Assembly (NCBI GenBank): GCA_003117195.1
Contig: BDSI01000100.1
Coordinates: forward strand, 186,001 to 250,000
DNA: 64,000 bases
Source: Eudorina sp. 2006-703-Eu-15
Lineage: Eukaryota; Chlorophyta; Chlorophyceae; Chlamydomonadales; Volvocaceae
Direction: 5' to 3'
In this document: in pieces, positions 26,152 to 37,617 of the stretch
Layout: every line of letters starts with the position of its first letter
How positions within the stretch are numbered: position 1 is the stretch's first letter
Position numbers and translations under genes: made by a program
Notes under the pieces: generated by a model
The model's database searches: none
What the model was told of the DNA's origin: nothing
Seen by the model: the letters and a program-made list of their open reading frames with translations, nothing else

Positions 26152-26643
26152 TTATATGTATATGTACGGCTCTGATGCCTGGGCCTCCGAAACACGCCAA
26201 GGATGTCGTCCGACGTGTCGTACTGGTGATGCAACGGTTGCAGCTTTAGTACCCCGCCACGTCGGTGATCCGACCGTTGATCGGCAAACCAACAACTGCA
26301 AACGGCAAGGGAGGAGAAGGGGACTGCAGTTGGCCCTTGCCCTCCCTCGCGGTGGGCAGTGGTTCCGGAGCGTTGCTCCTAGAGAGCAGATCAGATGGCG
26401 CGGCGGCGCTGCCCCGACGTGGCCACTGCCGGAGGCTGTGGTTGGTCGCTGCGGGCAAACTGCCGTACTATTAAGAGCAGCAGGAGAGCAGCAGGAGGAG
26501 CAGCACAGGACGAAGCGTGAGGACAGGTTCAGTGTACGGCGCAAAGCAGTATAAGCTTTGCCGACGCTGGTTTGTACGGCTGCCGCCGCCGTTGAAATGG
26601 TAGTGAGAAATCCAGGCAGGTTAGGAGGCACAGTGTACGGCAT
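26152..26643 (-). CDS. Possible small protein, unknown
   Basis: A 163-codon ORF starts at an ATG (MPYTVPPNLPGFLTTIS) just downstream of an AT-rich stretch with a TATATA run at about 26655-26675. The N-terminal part reads like protein and the C-terminal part does not. It could be a first exon, a chance ORF or a decayed repeat. No similarity is recognised. Confidence 0.25.
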   Translation of the reverse strand: MPYTVPPNLPGFLTTISTAAAAVQTSVGKAYTALRRTLNLSSRFVLCCSSCCSPAALNSTAVCPQRPTTASGSGHVGAAPPRHLICSLGATLRNHCPPRGRARANCSPLLLPCRLQLLVCRSTVGSPTWRGTKAATVASPVRHVGRHPWRVSEAQASEPYIYI

Positions 26644-27321
26644 TGCCTACGGCATATATACGACGTAATATATGGCCGTTCCGGGGGTCGGAAGCAGGTG
26701 CTTCAGGTTTGGGTGGCTGTCATTGTCGCTCGTCAGGAACGACGGTTCGTGCGCGGGGTAGCCCTCACACATGTCTGTGTGTATCTGTCTGTGTGTGAGA
26801 GCTGCCCCGAACGTGCGTACGGAATTTTGACCGGATGCAAGCACGCAAATGTGTGTGTGTGTGTGTGTGGATATGGACATTGATGTGTGTGTATGTGTGT
26901 GTGTGGATATGTCTAGCGGCGAACGCGGAACAGGCTGCTGCAGCGGGCGGCTAGCTCTGCGCAGCGCTGTCCAGCTCCGTCGTCCGGACGCGCTAGTAGT
27001 ATGTGGTGGCTAAACAATACATGGTCCGGGGGTGGTTTGGGCGGGCTGCTCGCGAAATGCATACACGCAATACGGTTCGTCGGCGCTCTCCAGCCGCTGG
27101 CTGCGGACCGCCCCGGTTGCGGCGGGCCGCGTCCGTCTGGCGCTCACCGAGAGGGGGCCACCGAGAGGGGGCCACCGAGAGGGGTCCATCTGCAAGGGGG
27201 CACCTGCAAAGGGGAAGGGTTCGAAGAGCGAGCGCGGTGTTGCTGACCAGAGGCTTTGCCAGGCGGGGCGCGGGTGGGGCCCCTGCTCTGCCGGGCAGTT
27301 CGGAGATCTACACTTGCGCAA

Positions 27322-27395
<74 letters not shown>

Positions 27396-28650
27396 TCGGG
27401 GTCGGGGTCGGGGTCGGGGCAGGGATAGGCATCCGGGGGTGACTGGGTACCGGATTACGGTCGCTGGGGTGGGGGGGGTGTCTACGTGGCGCTGGGGTAG
27501 GGGGGCCCCGCTTCGGATGCGGGGCACCCGCCGGGGCCCATCGCGTGGGGCGGACGGGGCGGGGCGGCCCAGGAGACCGGGGCGAGTTGTCGGGAGTGTC
27601 AGAAGAGCCGCAGCCAGCAGGGCCAGAATGGTCCGAAGGCGTGTGCGTGTGTACCCGGCTGTGCATCCGCACCCCCCGCCGTCACCGGCTGGGGACTTGT
27701 TACACGGGGCTGCGCGACGGGTCACCCGGCCTACCCTGGAGCGGCCGGGGTAGAGGAGCGGCAGCCAGGCGGCGGGAAAACGCGTGGGCCGGGTCGACGG
27801 AACGGCTGTGCTGCGCGTGCGGTTCGACCGGACGGATTTACAGCGCCTGCGGCGCCTGCCTGCCCCCGGGGCCCGTGTTGCTGTTTTAGCAGGTTTTCGC
27901 GTTGCACGGAGGCCTGGGGGCAGGCGGGCGGCGCCGGCGCAGGCGCTGGGCCTCGAACGCCCGGCGCTGGGCGCTGGTCGAGGTTGTCTTAGAAGATCAC
28001 TGCTGCTGCCCTTGATATGTATCTGCATACAGCCCGTGACGGGGTCGAGTCCTGAGTGTGGGAGGACCGACATCATTCAAGACAAGAAAAAGCACACGGG
28101 ACGTGCCACCGCAGGGGGTGTCGAAACGTAATGAAATGCCACGGTGTGAGGAGGGGGCTTTTGCTGTGTCTACTGACTGGAGGGGGACCATCATCTGTCC
28201 GGGCTGCCTTCCAGCGCCGCGCGTGGGCCCCAGTCGGGGACCGGCGCAGCGCGTAGCGCCCCTGAACTAGCTTGTGTGTGTGTGATGCCGCCGTGCGTGC
28301 GCCAACGGCTGAGTGCTGGCTGGGTCGCGGGTGTTCGCTGCGTCGGGCCCGGGTGCGATGGATGGTGAGATGGTGGCGGCTGCAGCTGAGTTCATTCAAT
28401 TTTGCTAACCGATTTCTGGCGCAATGGGGACCGCTGTGCCGGAGGGGCGGTGGTAGCTCGGCGCTCTGATTTGTTAGGAAGGCGCGGGGGCGTGGGGCGG
28501 GTGCGGGTGTGGGAGTGTGCAGGCGGGTGGATAGTGCCTGGAGAGCTGTGCAGGGGCGTGTTTCAGGTGCGGCAGATGCGCGAAGTTGGGAAGCGGTAGA
28601 TCACCGCGTGAGGAGTCGAGCGGAGGGGGTAGCCCCACGGGTCGGAGGGT

Positions 28651-28784
28651 CTAGCCGCCGCGCCTTGGTGAACGTCGCGGCTGTGCCACACCGCCAAACC
28701 GCACCACACAAACGCTGTCCACGAGAAGATGCTGCCAAGGTGACAGTCTGAGGTGCGACAAACGCCGTAGACAGATGCCGCCGC

Positions 28785-28827
<43 letters not shown>

Positions 28828-29052
28828 ACTGCTGCGTTGCAGTAGTGTACGGCAGCTGTACTCGGCGGCGGCATTGGTCTTCGGAGCAGTTGAGAGTGTC
28901 TCGACCTGTGGGAAGGGGCCTGCGCGATGATCGCGGCGTCTCGTACCTGACGGGCTGGGGTTGTGGAGGTCTGTCGTCTGTGCGACGCATGGGACGGTAA
29001 TGGGCGGTGCGGTGGGGGACTGAGACCGACGGGGTACCGACTGAAAACTCAT
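28651..29052 (-). CDS. Possible polyserine-containing protein, unknown
   Basis: A 133-codon ORF starts with an ATG (MSFQSVPRRSQSPTAPP), has a coding-like N-terminal half and then a (CAG/AGC)n tract read as about 15 serines. The end may be intronic. The tract is a plain trinucleotide microsatellite, so the ORF could equally be fortuitous. Confidence 0.3.
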
Positions 29053-30988
29053 TACTTACAAAGAAGCCAAAAGGCCGATGTTATCTGATTTGCAGTCCTG
29101 GGCGCCTCACCACACGGGATCCGGGCGAGGGTGGGTGGGTGTTCGCCCGAAGGCGGTTGTCGCCCTCGCGCGCGTCTCTCCTTGTCTCCTTGTCCCAGCT
29201 GAGGAGGTGCGGGGGCCGGGGAGGGGCGGGGGAGGGGGAGGGGCGGGGGAGGGGGAGGGGCTGTGGCTGCTGCCACTGCTGCTACTGCGGCCTCTGCCGC
29301 TACTGATACCTCGGCTGCTACTGCTGCTACTGCTACTCGTCTGTAGTTGTGTGTGTCTGTCTGGTTACAATAGTTGGGCGCATATGTGCCGTGCGCTCGT
29401 TGTACCCCTCGTCAGGCAGGTTTTTGCAAGTGTTGCGTACTGCTGAGCATACATAAAGTTATCAATGCCCGTCGATGTGCGTGACGGGGGTCGAGGTCGC
29501 GGCTCTGTCTTCTTCAAGGCCGATTTCTGAGCGCCCACCCCCGCGGGTATTGATATATCGGGTGAGATGTTGTCGTTGGTGTTGTTGTCCATTGCTCTGC
29601 TCGGCGGTGTGCGGCCGGGAGCTGAGCTCTTGCACGATCGAGTGACTGCAAGTCACTGCGTAATGTTGCATTGCTTTGCAGCGATTCATCCTTTTGGGGG
29701 TACACCCCGGGCCTGCCAGCGGCGCCGGGGTTACCCCGTGTGCGTTGCGTTGTGCACGAGGCCGTGATCTCTTGCACGTATGCATGGGAGGGCCGGCCGT
29801 AGCTGGGACCCCACCCTGGTTGGTGCATCCCCACGACTTGGGTTATTGACAGGTGCATGGAGGGGAGACGTCTGTAAGACCCCTCGTGAATACTTCGTCG
29901 CACCGCTGGCCGACACGCCGGATGCTGCTCCTAGTCGCGGAAGACAGATAACCAAAGAGAGCGCCGCAATCCCTGAGCAGCTGCAGGCCATCTGGCAAGA
30001 TGTGTGGCAATCGCGTATGGTCGACCTGTGGCAGCACGGGCAGCCCGTCTGACAGGCGTGCCTTTCTTCCGAACGACGGGGAATGACGTGGTTCTCGCAC
30101 CCGACACGCAATACTCACCAATTGAACTGCCTGTGCATAGTCTTCTGTGGCTAGACTGTGCGGATTGATGGTCAGAATTACTGATGGCAAGGTTGCGGGC
30201 AACGTCGGGCGACGAAGAAGATAGATGCCCGTGCGCCCTTGAATTCCAAAATCGGGATACCTGTAAATAACTTAGCTAAGGAAAAATACAAACGCAAGTG
30301 GAATTTGGACTAGGATACATCGGTACAAAATACAACATGGATAGGAATACGGTACAACGACGAAGTCCGCGATGAGCTTGCTTGCAGACGCTTCCGCTGG
30401 ACTGAATCAACAACCTGACAACGTGTGGAATCGAGAATAATCGAGGTTTCGAAGGAACAGGAGACTTAGGATGTCTGGGAGTCACGGAATATCTCCGCTT
30501 GTTACGAAACCGCTTTCGCCGTTCGAGTGCGAAATGGTCGGCGACCGTAACAAAGACAGCAAAGGAATACGTCATGTCTCGTTAACGTAAGCTCCAATGA
30601 GAATTATGGATCTGTGTGTGTTCGTGGGTAAATAATTGCAGCCTCAGGTGCCTTCATCCAAGTCTGGCCACACGTGTGCATCAAAGGTAGTGGACTTTTC
30701 ACCAAAAGGACAACGCGTATATCGAAAATACCATGTTGAACAGCACAATTGCATGTTGTATCGACGTCCATAATTTATAAAGAAAGTTCTTGGACAGTTT
30801 TGCGAAGGCAAAGCCAGATACCGCTGTGCGAGCAATTATTGCGAAGTGCTAGTTTGAAATCTCCTGAACCATACTGTTTAGTTTCAAATGAAATCAGGAC
30901 ACCCACAGGCAGCCGGGTTGTAGTCGTAAAGCAAACACGCACCGCGCAACTACTGAACGGGAAGCATCTCTAAACAAACACAGAGCTC

Positions 30989-33900
30989 ATGGCTCATCGA
31001 TCTGCAGCGTCGGGCCGTCTACCGGTCTGCGGCGGACAAATTTCCCCAGCACTGGGAAGGCTGGCCCCCCGGCAACCCCGCGGGCACTCCGCACCATCCG
31101 CCCCTAACCCCGTCGCTCCCGCAGCATCCGTTCAGCACACACTGCCGCCACAGTCGCACCCCCATCGCCAGTCGTCTCAGCTCCAGCCCTCGGCGGCGCC
31201 TGCTGTGCACTGCCCGTTCAATTCCTCGGACCACGGGAACCTCCGCAGCTCTAGCGCCGGTTCCACAGCAAACGCCAAGACCCGCAGTTGCACCAGTGGC
31301 ACGGGCAGTAGCATTTCCAGCTCTGGCCGCGACCAACGCAGCCTCAGTCTGGTCCGTGACGGATCCCTAGGAGGACCCGCAGCAGCACCGGCTCCACCAT
31401 CGCAAACACCATCACCACCATCACCACCACGACCACCAACACCGCCATCGGCTTCGTCGCCCTCCTCTTCAGCTGCGCACCACCCAAGTCCGGATGCGAG
31501 TGAGTCAGCAACGTCACCGGTGGGACGGCGCACAGTCCTGACCACCGCCTCCTGGGTCGCGCTGTCCTGGGTCACGGATTGGGTGGCCGGCGGCAGCAGC
31601 GGCGGCAGCAGCGCCAGTGGCAGCGGTGGCGGCAGTGGCGGCGGCGGCGGCGCCTTGGGGTTCGCCACGTGGGGCCGAGCGGCGCACGCCGCCACCTCCG
31701 CCGCCACCACCACGGCACCAGGTTCCGGAGCCGCCGTGGAGCTCTCCACTCTGCAGGCAAGTCCAGTTCACAGTCCCAGCCAGGTGTAACCCAAACACGG
31801 TTGACACGACGGCACCGGGACACCGCCCACTCCCGCGCCGTACTGTGCGTGTGAACGGCGCTGTACCATTACGGTACAGCATATGTACGGTGTGTAGCAC
31901 TGAAGGCGGTACACGACCGGTCGCGCAACATCCGCGCCCCGGGTACAACATCCCACCCACTTCCCTCTTTCCATTGCCTGGCTGCATGTTTCTCTCAAGG
32001 CAAGGTCGATGTCACGCCCTGCGGGACCGCAACCCCGCGGTCGCGTCACCCCTAAAGCATCCGTACAAGGCGCGCAAGGCGCAGACGATGCCGCTCACCC
32101 GGGGGGCTCACCCCGAGCACAGCCCCGACCTCAATTTCCTGTACCCCCACCCCCCCGACCTCAATTTCCTGTACCCCCACCCCCCCGACCTCAATTTCCT
32201 GTACCCCCACCCCCCCGACCTCAATTTCCTGTACCCCCACCCCCCAATTTCCTGTACCCCCTCCGGCCCCTCAGGAGGAGGCCTACCTGGCCTATGCGGA
32301 GCGGCGCTTCCAGGACGCGGTCAATCTGCTGACGCAGTGCATAGCGGCGGAGCCCGGGGCGGTCCGCTGGCGGGAGATGCGGGCGCAGGTGGGGAGGTGG
32401 GGCGAGGTGGGCGGTGAGGTGGGGTGGGCTGTGCGGGGCGCCCGTGTGAGGCAGCGAGGGCGCCCGTGCTGGCAGTTGCGGCAGAGGCGGCAGGGGTGGC
32501 AGGGGTGGCACATGTGACGTGGTGTTGCGGTGTGGGGAGGACCCGCATGACACCGCAGGAGGAGGAAACCTGTCCGCGTGTGCGTCTGGGTACATGAGAA
32601 CCTGAGCCGTGCGTGTGTCTCTGTGTACGTTAATGGAGAGTGAGCGTGTGTGTGTGTGTGCGTGAATCGTTACACATCTGCCGGGCCGACACTGGCCGGG
32701 GGCGCTAACCTGCCCCATACGGGAGACAGCCAAAGCAATCTCCCCCGGATACGGGGGAGAGGGGCGCAAGGGGCCTCTGTCCCCTCGCTCTCAACCAAGG
32801 GCGCGCGCCCGATCCCCGAGGATCGGTGACAGCTGTGCCCCCTCAAGGGATTGGGCGGAAGCCCATCCCGGGCGGTCTGCGCCTCGCAGTCCGCTGTTCA
32901 ACCTCCTCAGGTCCTTGCAACACCCAGGGCGTGTGTGTGTTGATGAACCCGCCCAAACCGCCCGTGGGTGTGGGTGTTAGGTTGTGGGTGTTTTGGGAAT
33001 TGGGTTTTATTAAACCACGAGCTGCTGCGGGGGTTTTGGATGCCCGCGGGACGGTACTTACGGGCATCCTTTCAGACCGCCACCCCTACCCGCCGGTCCC
33101 GCGTGCTCTCCACGGATCCCCTGCCTGACCCCCGTTCGTCATTCAAGACAGTGGAATTCGCACAACATTACTCCCGAACCCTCTCTCTCTTCACCCCCCG
33201 GCAGCCGCCCGCTCCCCTCCCTCCCTTGGGCCCTCGCAGGCTCTGGTGGACGGGAAGAACTTCCCCGCCGCCATTCGGGACTTCGAGGATGCGTTGGACA
33301 TGGTGCCAGGTGGGGAGAGGCCGCCAGGGAACGGCGGTTGGGGCAGTTGAGGCGGTTGGGCGTTGAGACCGTTGGGACTCCCCGGAGGGAACGGGCTCGG
33401 AGGTCGGAGCCCTCATGGGGGGCCGTCCGGCAGGTGGGCGGGGTCCGACCCCAGAGGCGGTCCAACCACCGCGGACGAGGAGGATGCATGCGCATGCGGC
33501 GAAGCCCATGTTGCTGTCTGAAGCGAGCCGGAACCGAAGGAAGCTCACCTGAGGGCCCCTCAGAGGAATGCCGAGGGCGGGGCCGAGGGTGGGGCCGAGG
33601 GTGGGGCCGAGGGTGGGGCCGAGGGTGGTTTGTGGACGTGGGCCTTCCGGAAGGAGATCGGACGGGTGCGGCCGCTGGCCGACTGGCGAGGCGGGATACG
33701 GACAAGCGGCGCTGCCGGGACGGGGCATCTCCGCGGGTGTGTGCGGCTGCAGAATCATCGGCGGACACGCTCCTTCCTCCGCCTGCCTGGCAAGATGTCC
33801 GCCAGTCTGTGCCATAGGCATCGAATGAATCGTGGGTCAGGTTTCAACGGGCCGACCCGGCGGGTCATCGATGACAGCCTGAGGGAAGCCCCCCCCACGT

Positions 33901-36900
33901 GAACCGCACACCGCGCACCGCTGTAAGCAGACAACAAAAAAGGAGAATAACCAAACCCCAAAACCAATCCAAACGCCTGATGGTGCTGATCCTCAGAACC
34001 ACGGATGCACCGCCCCGATCACGCTCCTCGTACTGCTTTGTACGGCAGATCCTGACACGGTGACGCGCGCTCGTTTGCTGACGGGGCGGGCGCTGGCGTA
34101 CGAGGGTCTGGGGCAGTGGGAGGCGGCGCTGGCTGACTACCGGCGGGGCATGGACCTGGCGGCGGAAGCGGGGTGAGTCGGTGGGTCTGAAGCCGGGTTC
34201 ATTCCGGGGTGGTCGGCCCGTGGACCCGTGGGTCGGCCCGTGGACCCATGGGTCGGTCCTTGGACCCATGGGTCGATGGGACGAAGGCGAGGCAAGCCCA
34301 GCACCCCTGGCCGCAGCTGGGGTCGTGATGAGTTAGCTGACGGTGCGTTCACCAGCTGCTGACTCGGGGAGGAGGGGGTGTGCCTGACTTGGCTTGCAGC
34401 AGCCTGCGATGCACCACTGTCGGGTTTGCAGTCACTAATTCGCGATAGCACAGTCCTCTTCTCTCCTGTGTACGGAAGCTCGCGCGATCTGGGGCCCGTC
34501 CCCGCGAAACCCGGCCCTCGAGGGAACACCACGCTGCCGGGCACACGATCCGTATGCACCGACTGGCCCATTCGATGTAAATTTAATCATAATAGAAGTT
34601 TGTTGTAATTTTATTATTAACAATTGCACGGACACATGCCAAGAAGATGAACAGGCTTGCGACGTAGCAGCAGCGTGACCTCTTGACGGACGTCGAGGGA
34701 GCCCTTGTCAGGCTGACCCGGCCGCCAAACGGCGCCGCCACGTGCGCCAACCACCTAACTAACTGAAATGCGCCGGCTGGTGACAGGGAGTCGTTGGATC
34801 CGTACATCCTCAACAGCATCGGCAACTGCCTCAACTCCCTGGGCCGCTGGGAAGGTGGGTGAGGGTTCGGGGATGCGGCGCAGCCCCCCCTCCCGTTGTC
34901 GCGCGCGCCGCGGGTCTCGGCGACAGCGGTATCTGCCGGACGCGCCTCCGCCTCCGCCCTCCCTAATCCTTGCACTCCTCCAGTCGTGTATCCGCCAGCC
35001 TTGCATGGCTTTGCATAATGGTGTATGCCGTAACCAGTGACCAGTGATCACGCAGCCCGCGTTCCATCTTCCGTGACTCCGAACTCAGACAACCGCCGCA
35101 CCGGCCGCATCCGCCGGCTCGTCCATGTGCTGTACGGCATCCCATGCAGAGGCGCGCGAGCAGTACCTCGCCAGCTCGGAGGTGTTCCAGAGGGCGCGGG
35201 GCTTCCGGGGACGCAACGGCTCCACGACGCCGCGGCTAGATGGTACGGCACGTACGACCGCACGATCTCGGGGTTCCGGCGGGTCCCGGGGCGGGGGACG
35301 GGGGCGGGGCCGGGGGATGGGGGCGGGGATTTGGACGGGCACGGGGCCGGGGTCGCGGCCTTCCACGGCTGTCCAGAGGACGGAGGACGGGGCAGGAGGT
35401 CAGCCCGAGGTGGGGCCCGACGGGGAGCCGCGTTGTGAGGTGTGGTGTTTGGGTTCCGAGGAGGGCGCAGGGCCCAGGGCCCAAGGGGCCTCCCCGCCCC
35501 GTCCAGGAGGTGCCGGGGCGGGGGGCCGCGCGCACGAGTCGCGCGAGCGACGGTCCCATCCATCTCCGCCCGCCCGCGTGTCCCTTGCGCGCTCCAGCCC
35601 GGGCGTGTGCGGGCGCATGCTGCCGGTGTGGGGAGGTGTGGGGAGGTGTGGGGAGGTGTGGGAATGTGTGGGTGTGTGGGGGCCGCACGGGTGAGCGGGT
35701 GTCTGTGCCCCGCACGGCTTGGCAGTCCCCAAGCCGGGGGAAGGGGGCCCTCCCACACGCGCCGCACAGCGTCCTAATCCCACACACCCCTACCTACCTA
35801 CCTACCCGGGCCCCTGCCCCTTCCAGTTTCCCCCCCGACCCCCGGCTTCCCTCCTCCCCGGATCCCCCACCCACCTCCCCCTCCAGGCGCCATCTTCGCG
35901 GCCTCCAATGCGGCGCTGATGCGGGCCCAGCTGGGGGACACGGAGGGGGCCGTGCAGGAGGTAGGGCGGGGAGGTAGGGCGGGGAGGTAGGGCGGGGAGG
36001 TAGGGTGGGGAGGTAGGGTGAGGAGGTAGGGTGAGGAGGTAGGGTGGGGAGGTAGGGTGGGGAGGTAGGGTGGGGAGGTAGGGTGGGGAGGTAGGGTGGG
36101 GAGGTAGAGTGGGGAGGTAGGGACGGTGCCAGCGGTGGCGTGGTAGGGGCGAGGGTGATTTGGGACAGTATGTACGCAGATAAAGGAGATTCAATCCCGT
36201 TGGGATGTCGGGCCAGATGGGTGGGAGGGAGGTGCCTATGGAGGCCGACATCCTCATGGTGGGGGGCCCGGGTTAGCTACCTGCCCGAGGTGCCTGGGGT
36301 GCAAAAGGGGCGGCGAGGGCGGGGGGAAGGGAAGCCGCGTGTGTTGAGTCGTGTGTGTGTGTGTGTGTGTGCGTGTGTGTAATGAGAAGCCGAAGCCGGG
36401 GTTGACCTGCCAGCTGTCAATCAGGGTCACCCAGAACCGCCGTGTGTGTGTGTGTTTAGAGAAGAGACCCGCCCGACCCGGGTGTGTGTTTGTGTGTGTA
36501 GTACATATAAGGCAGAGGGCACGACAGGGCCCCGCAGGGTCTGACTTCAACCGAAGAAAGCAAGAATCGAACCCGGGATCAATCTAGCGCGGCTACACTG
36601 TCCCTCCAGCCGAGGCGCCATTGCCATCCGGGTCACCATCACCATCACCACCACCATCACCACCACGACCACCACCACCATCACCACCACCATCACCACC
36701 ACCACCACCACCACCACCACCACCATCACCACCACCACCACTGACTGACTGGAATCCTCATCGACCACCGCTTTGCGCCGCCCGGGGGGCGCCACCGCCT
36801 CCCTCGCTTCCCCTCCCTTGGCGGCAGATGGTGCGCATCGCGCGGCGGGCCCCGGGCAGTGCGGACATGCGCGCGGCGCTGGCGGCGCTGTACTGGTCGC

Positions 36901-37400
36901 AGGGCCGGCGGCAGGAGGCGGAGGAGATGTGGGAGTTCGCGTGCGACCGAATCACGGTGCGGGTCGCTAGGGTCGCTAGGGTTGCAGAGACCCCCCGGGC
37001 GTTGGAAAGCGCTTTTGGAAGCCCCCCTTGAGGGCAAGTGTCCCTGCGTGGGTGCTGTGCATGTGCGTGCTGCGTGGTGTGCATGGGTTTCGTGCGCGCG
37101 GGCTTGCTGCGCACGACGGGGCTTTTCCCTCATTGCCCGGGGTGACGCCGCACTACAAGCGCACTACGAGGTTGCGCTACGTTTCCCTTAGCGCCAAGTG
37201 GAAACGTGACTGCATGTCGCCGCCCCCCTTGTAGTAACACGTCGCCTCCCCCCTTGCAGTAAAGCACGGTGTTCTGCTGCCCCCCCCCCCCTGCCCAGGT
37301 GGGGTGCGCCAAGTACACCGACCTGGACTGGCTTGGCCGCATCCGCCGCTGGCCGCCCGCCATGGTGGCCCTCATGGCGGACTTCCTGGCGCTGAAGTGA
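30989..37400 (+). CDS. Plastid-type tetratricopeptide-repeat protein
   Basis: Nine exons with matching phases: 30989-31783, 32275-32388, 33240-33309, 34049-34172, 34787-34854, 35150-35242, 35887-35960, 36828-36956, 37299-37400 (TGA), about 522 residues. Exon 1 encodes a roughly 265-residue Ser/Pro/Ala-rich leader with no acidic start, as in algal chloroplast transit regions. Exons 2-8 encode TPR helices, for example EEAYLAYAERRFQDAVNLLT, LVDGKNFPAAIRDFEDAL, TGRALAYEGLGQWEAALADY and ILNSIGNCLNSLGRWEEARE. The C-terminus (DLDWLGRIRRWPPAMVALM) resembles a motif I associate with a conserved plant and algal TPR family, which makes a plastid adaptor role likely but unproven. Exon 1 could instead end at 31756 with a GC donor (CAG|GCAAGT), also in phase. 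Introns carry several simple repeats. Confidence 0.8.
32122..32257. repeat. 30-bp tandem repeat in TPR intron 1
   Basis: About four and a half perfect 30-bp units (GACCTCAATTTCCTGTACCC plus a C-rich half) end only about 18 bp before the exon 2 acceptor at 32274. The pyrimidine-rich units therefore provide most of the polypyrimidine tract of that 3' splice site. Confidence 0.85.
32650..32931 (-). repeat. Dispersed repeat family R1, copy 2 (inverted)
   Basis: This is the reverse complement of 5694-5978 with a modest number of substitutions, again next to a GT/CA tract (32648-32662). It lies in intron 2 of the TPR gene, antisense to transcription. Confidence 0.7.
33580..33628. repeat. 12-bp tandem repeat in TPR intron 3
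   Basis: Four copies of GGGGCCGAGGGT lie in intron 3 of the TPR gene. No function is apparent. Confidence 0.7.
35961..36121. repeat. 13-bp minisatellite starting at the TPR exon 7 splice donor
   Basis: About 12 copies of a unit close to GTAGGGTGGGGAG begin with the first base of the intron. Each unit boundary reads GAG|GTAGGG, the same as the true exon/intron junction CAGGAG|GTAGGG, so the array is a tandem series of candidate 5' splice sites. Confidence 0.85.
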
Positions 37401-37617
37401 TGTGATGTGATGTGATGTGATGTGATGTGATGTGATGTGATGTGATGTGATGTGATGTGATGTGATGTGATGTGATGTGATGTGATGTGATGTGATGTGA
37501 TGTGATGTGATGTGATGTGATGTGATGTGATGTGATGTGATGTGATGTGATGTGATGTGATGTGATGTGATGTGATGTGATGTGATGTGATGTGATGTGA
37601 TGTGATGTGATGTGATG
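37398..37617. repeat. TGATG microsatellite, 44 copies
   Basis: A perfect 5-bp array of 220 bp. Its first TGA is the stop codon of the TPR gene, so the array forms the start of that gene's 3' untranslated region. On the minus strand it produces a long spurious ORF of repeated ITSHH. Confidence 0.95.

Larger units (their letters stand above)
25094..30988. other. Repeat-rich intergenic region ending in an AT-rich island
   Basis: Contains GGGA-type arrays (25215-25250, 25950-25995), GT tracts (26848-26910), a GGGGTC hexamer array (27327-27420), a CTG tract (28787-28826) and GGGGAG-type repeats (29218-29262). From about 30100 to 30980 base composition becomes AT-rich, probably the promoter region of the TPR gene. 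Two small minus-strand ORFs with ATG starts are listed separately at low confidence. Confidence 0.45.

Noticed and set aside
27327..27420. GGGGTC array as a possible internal telomere
   Set aside because: The unit is not the TTTTAGGG or TTAGGG telomere repeat of green algae; it is a local hexamer expansion.
31617..32417. 266-codon plus-strand ORF containing DLNFLYPHPP repeats
   Set aside because: It runs through the 30-bp intronic repeat in a different frame from TPR exons 1 and 2 and only exists because the repeat length is a multiple of three.
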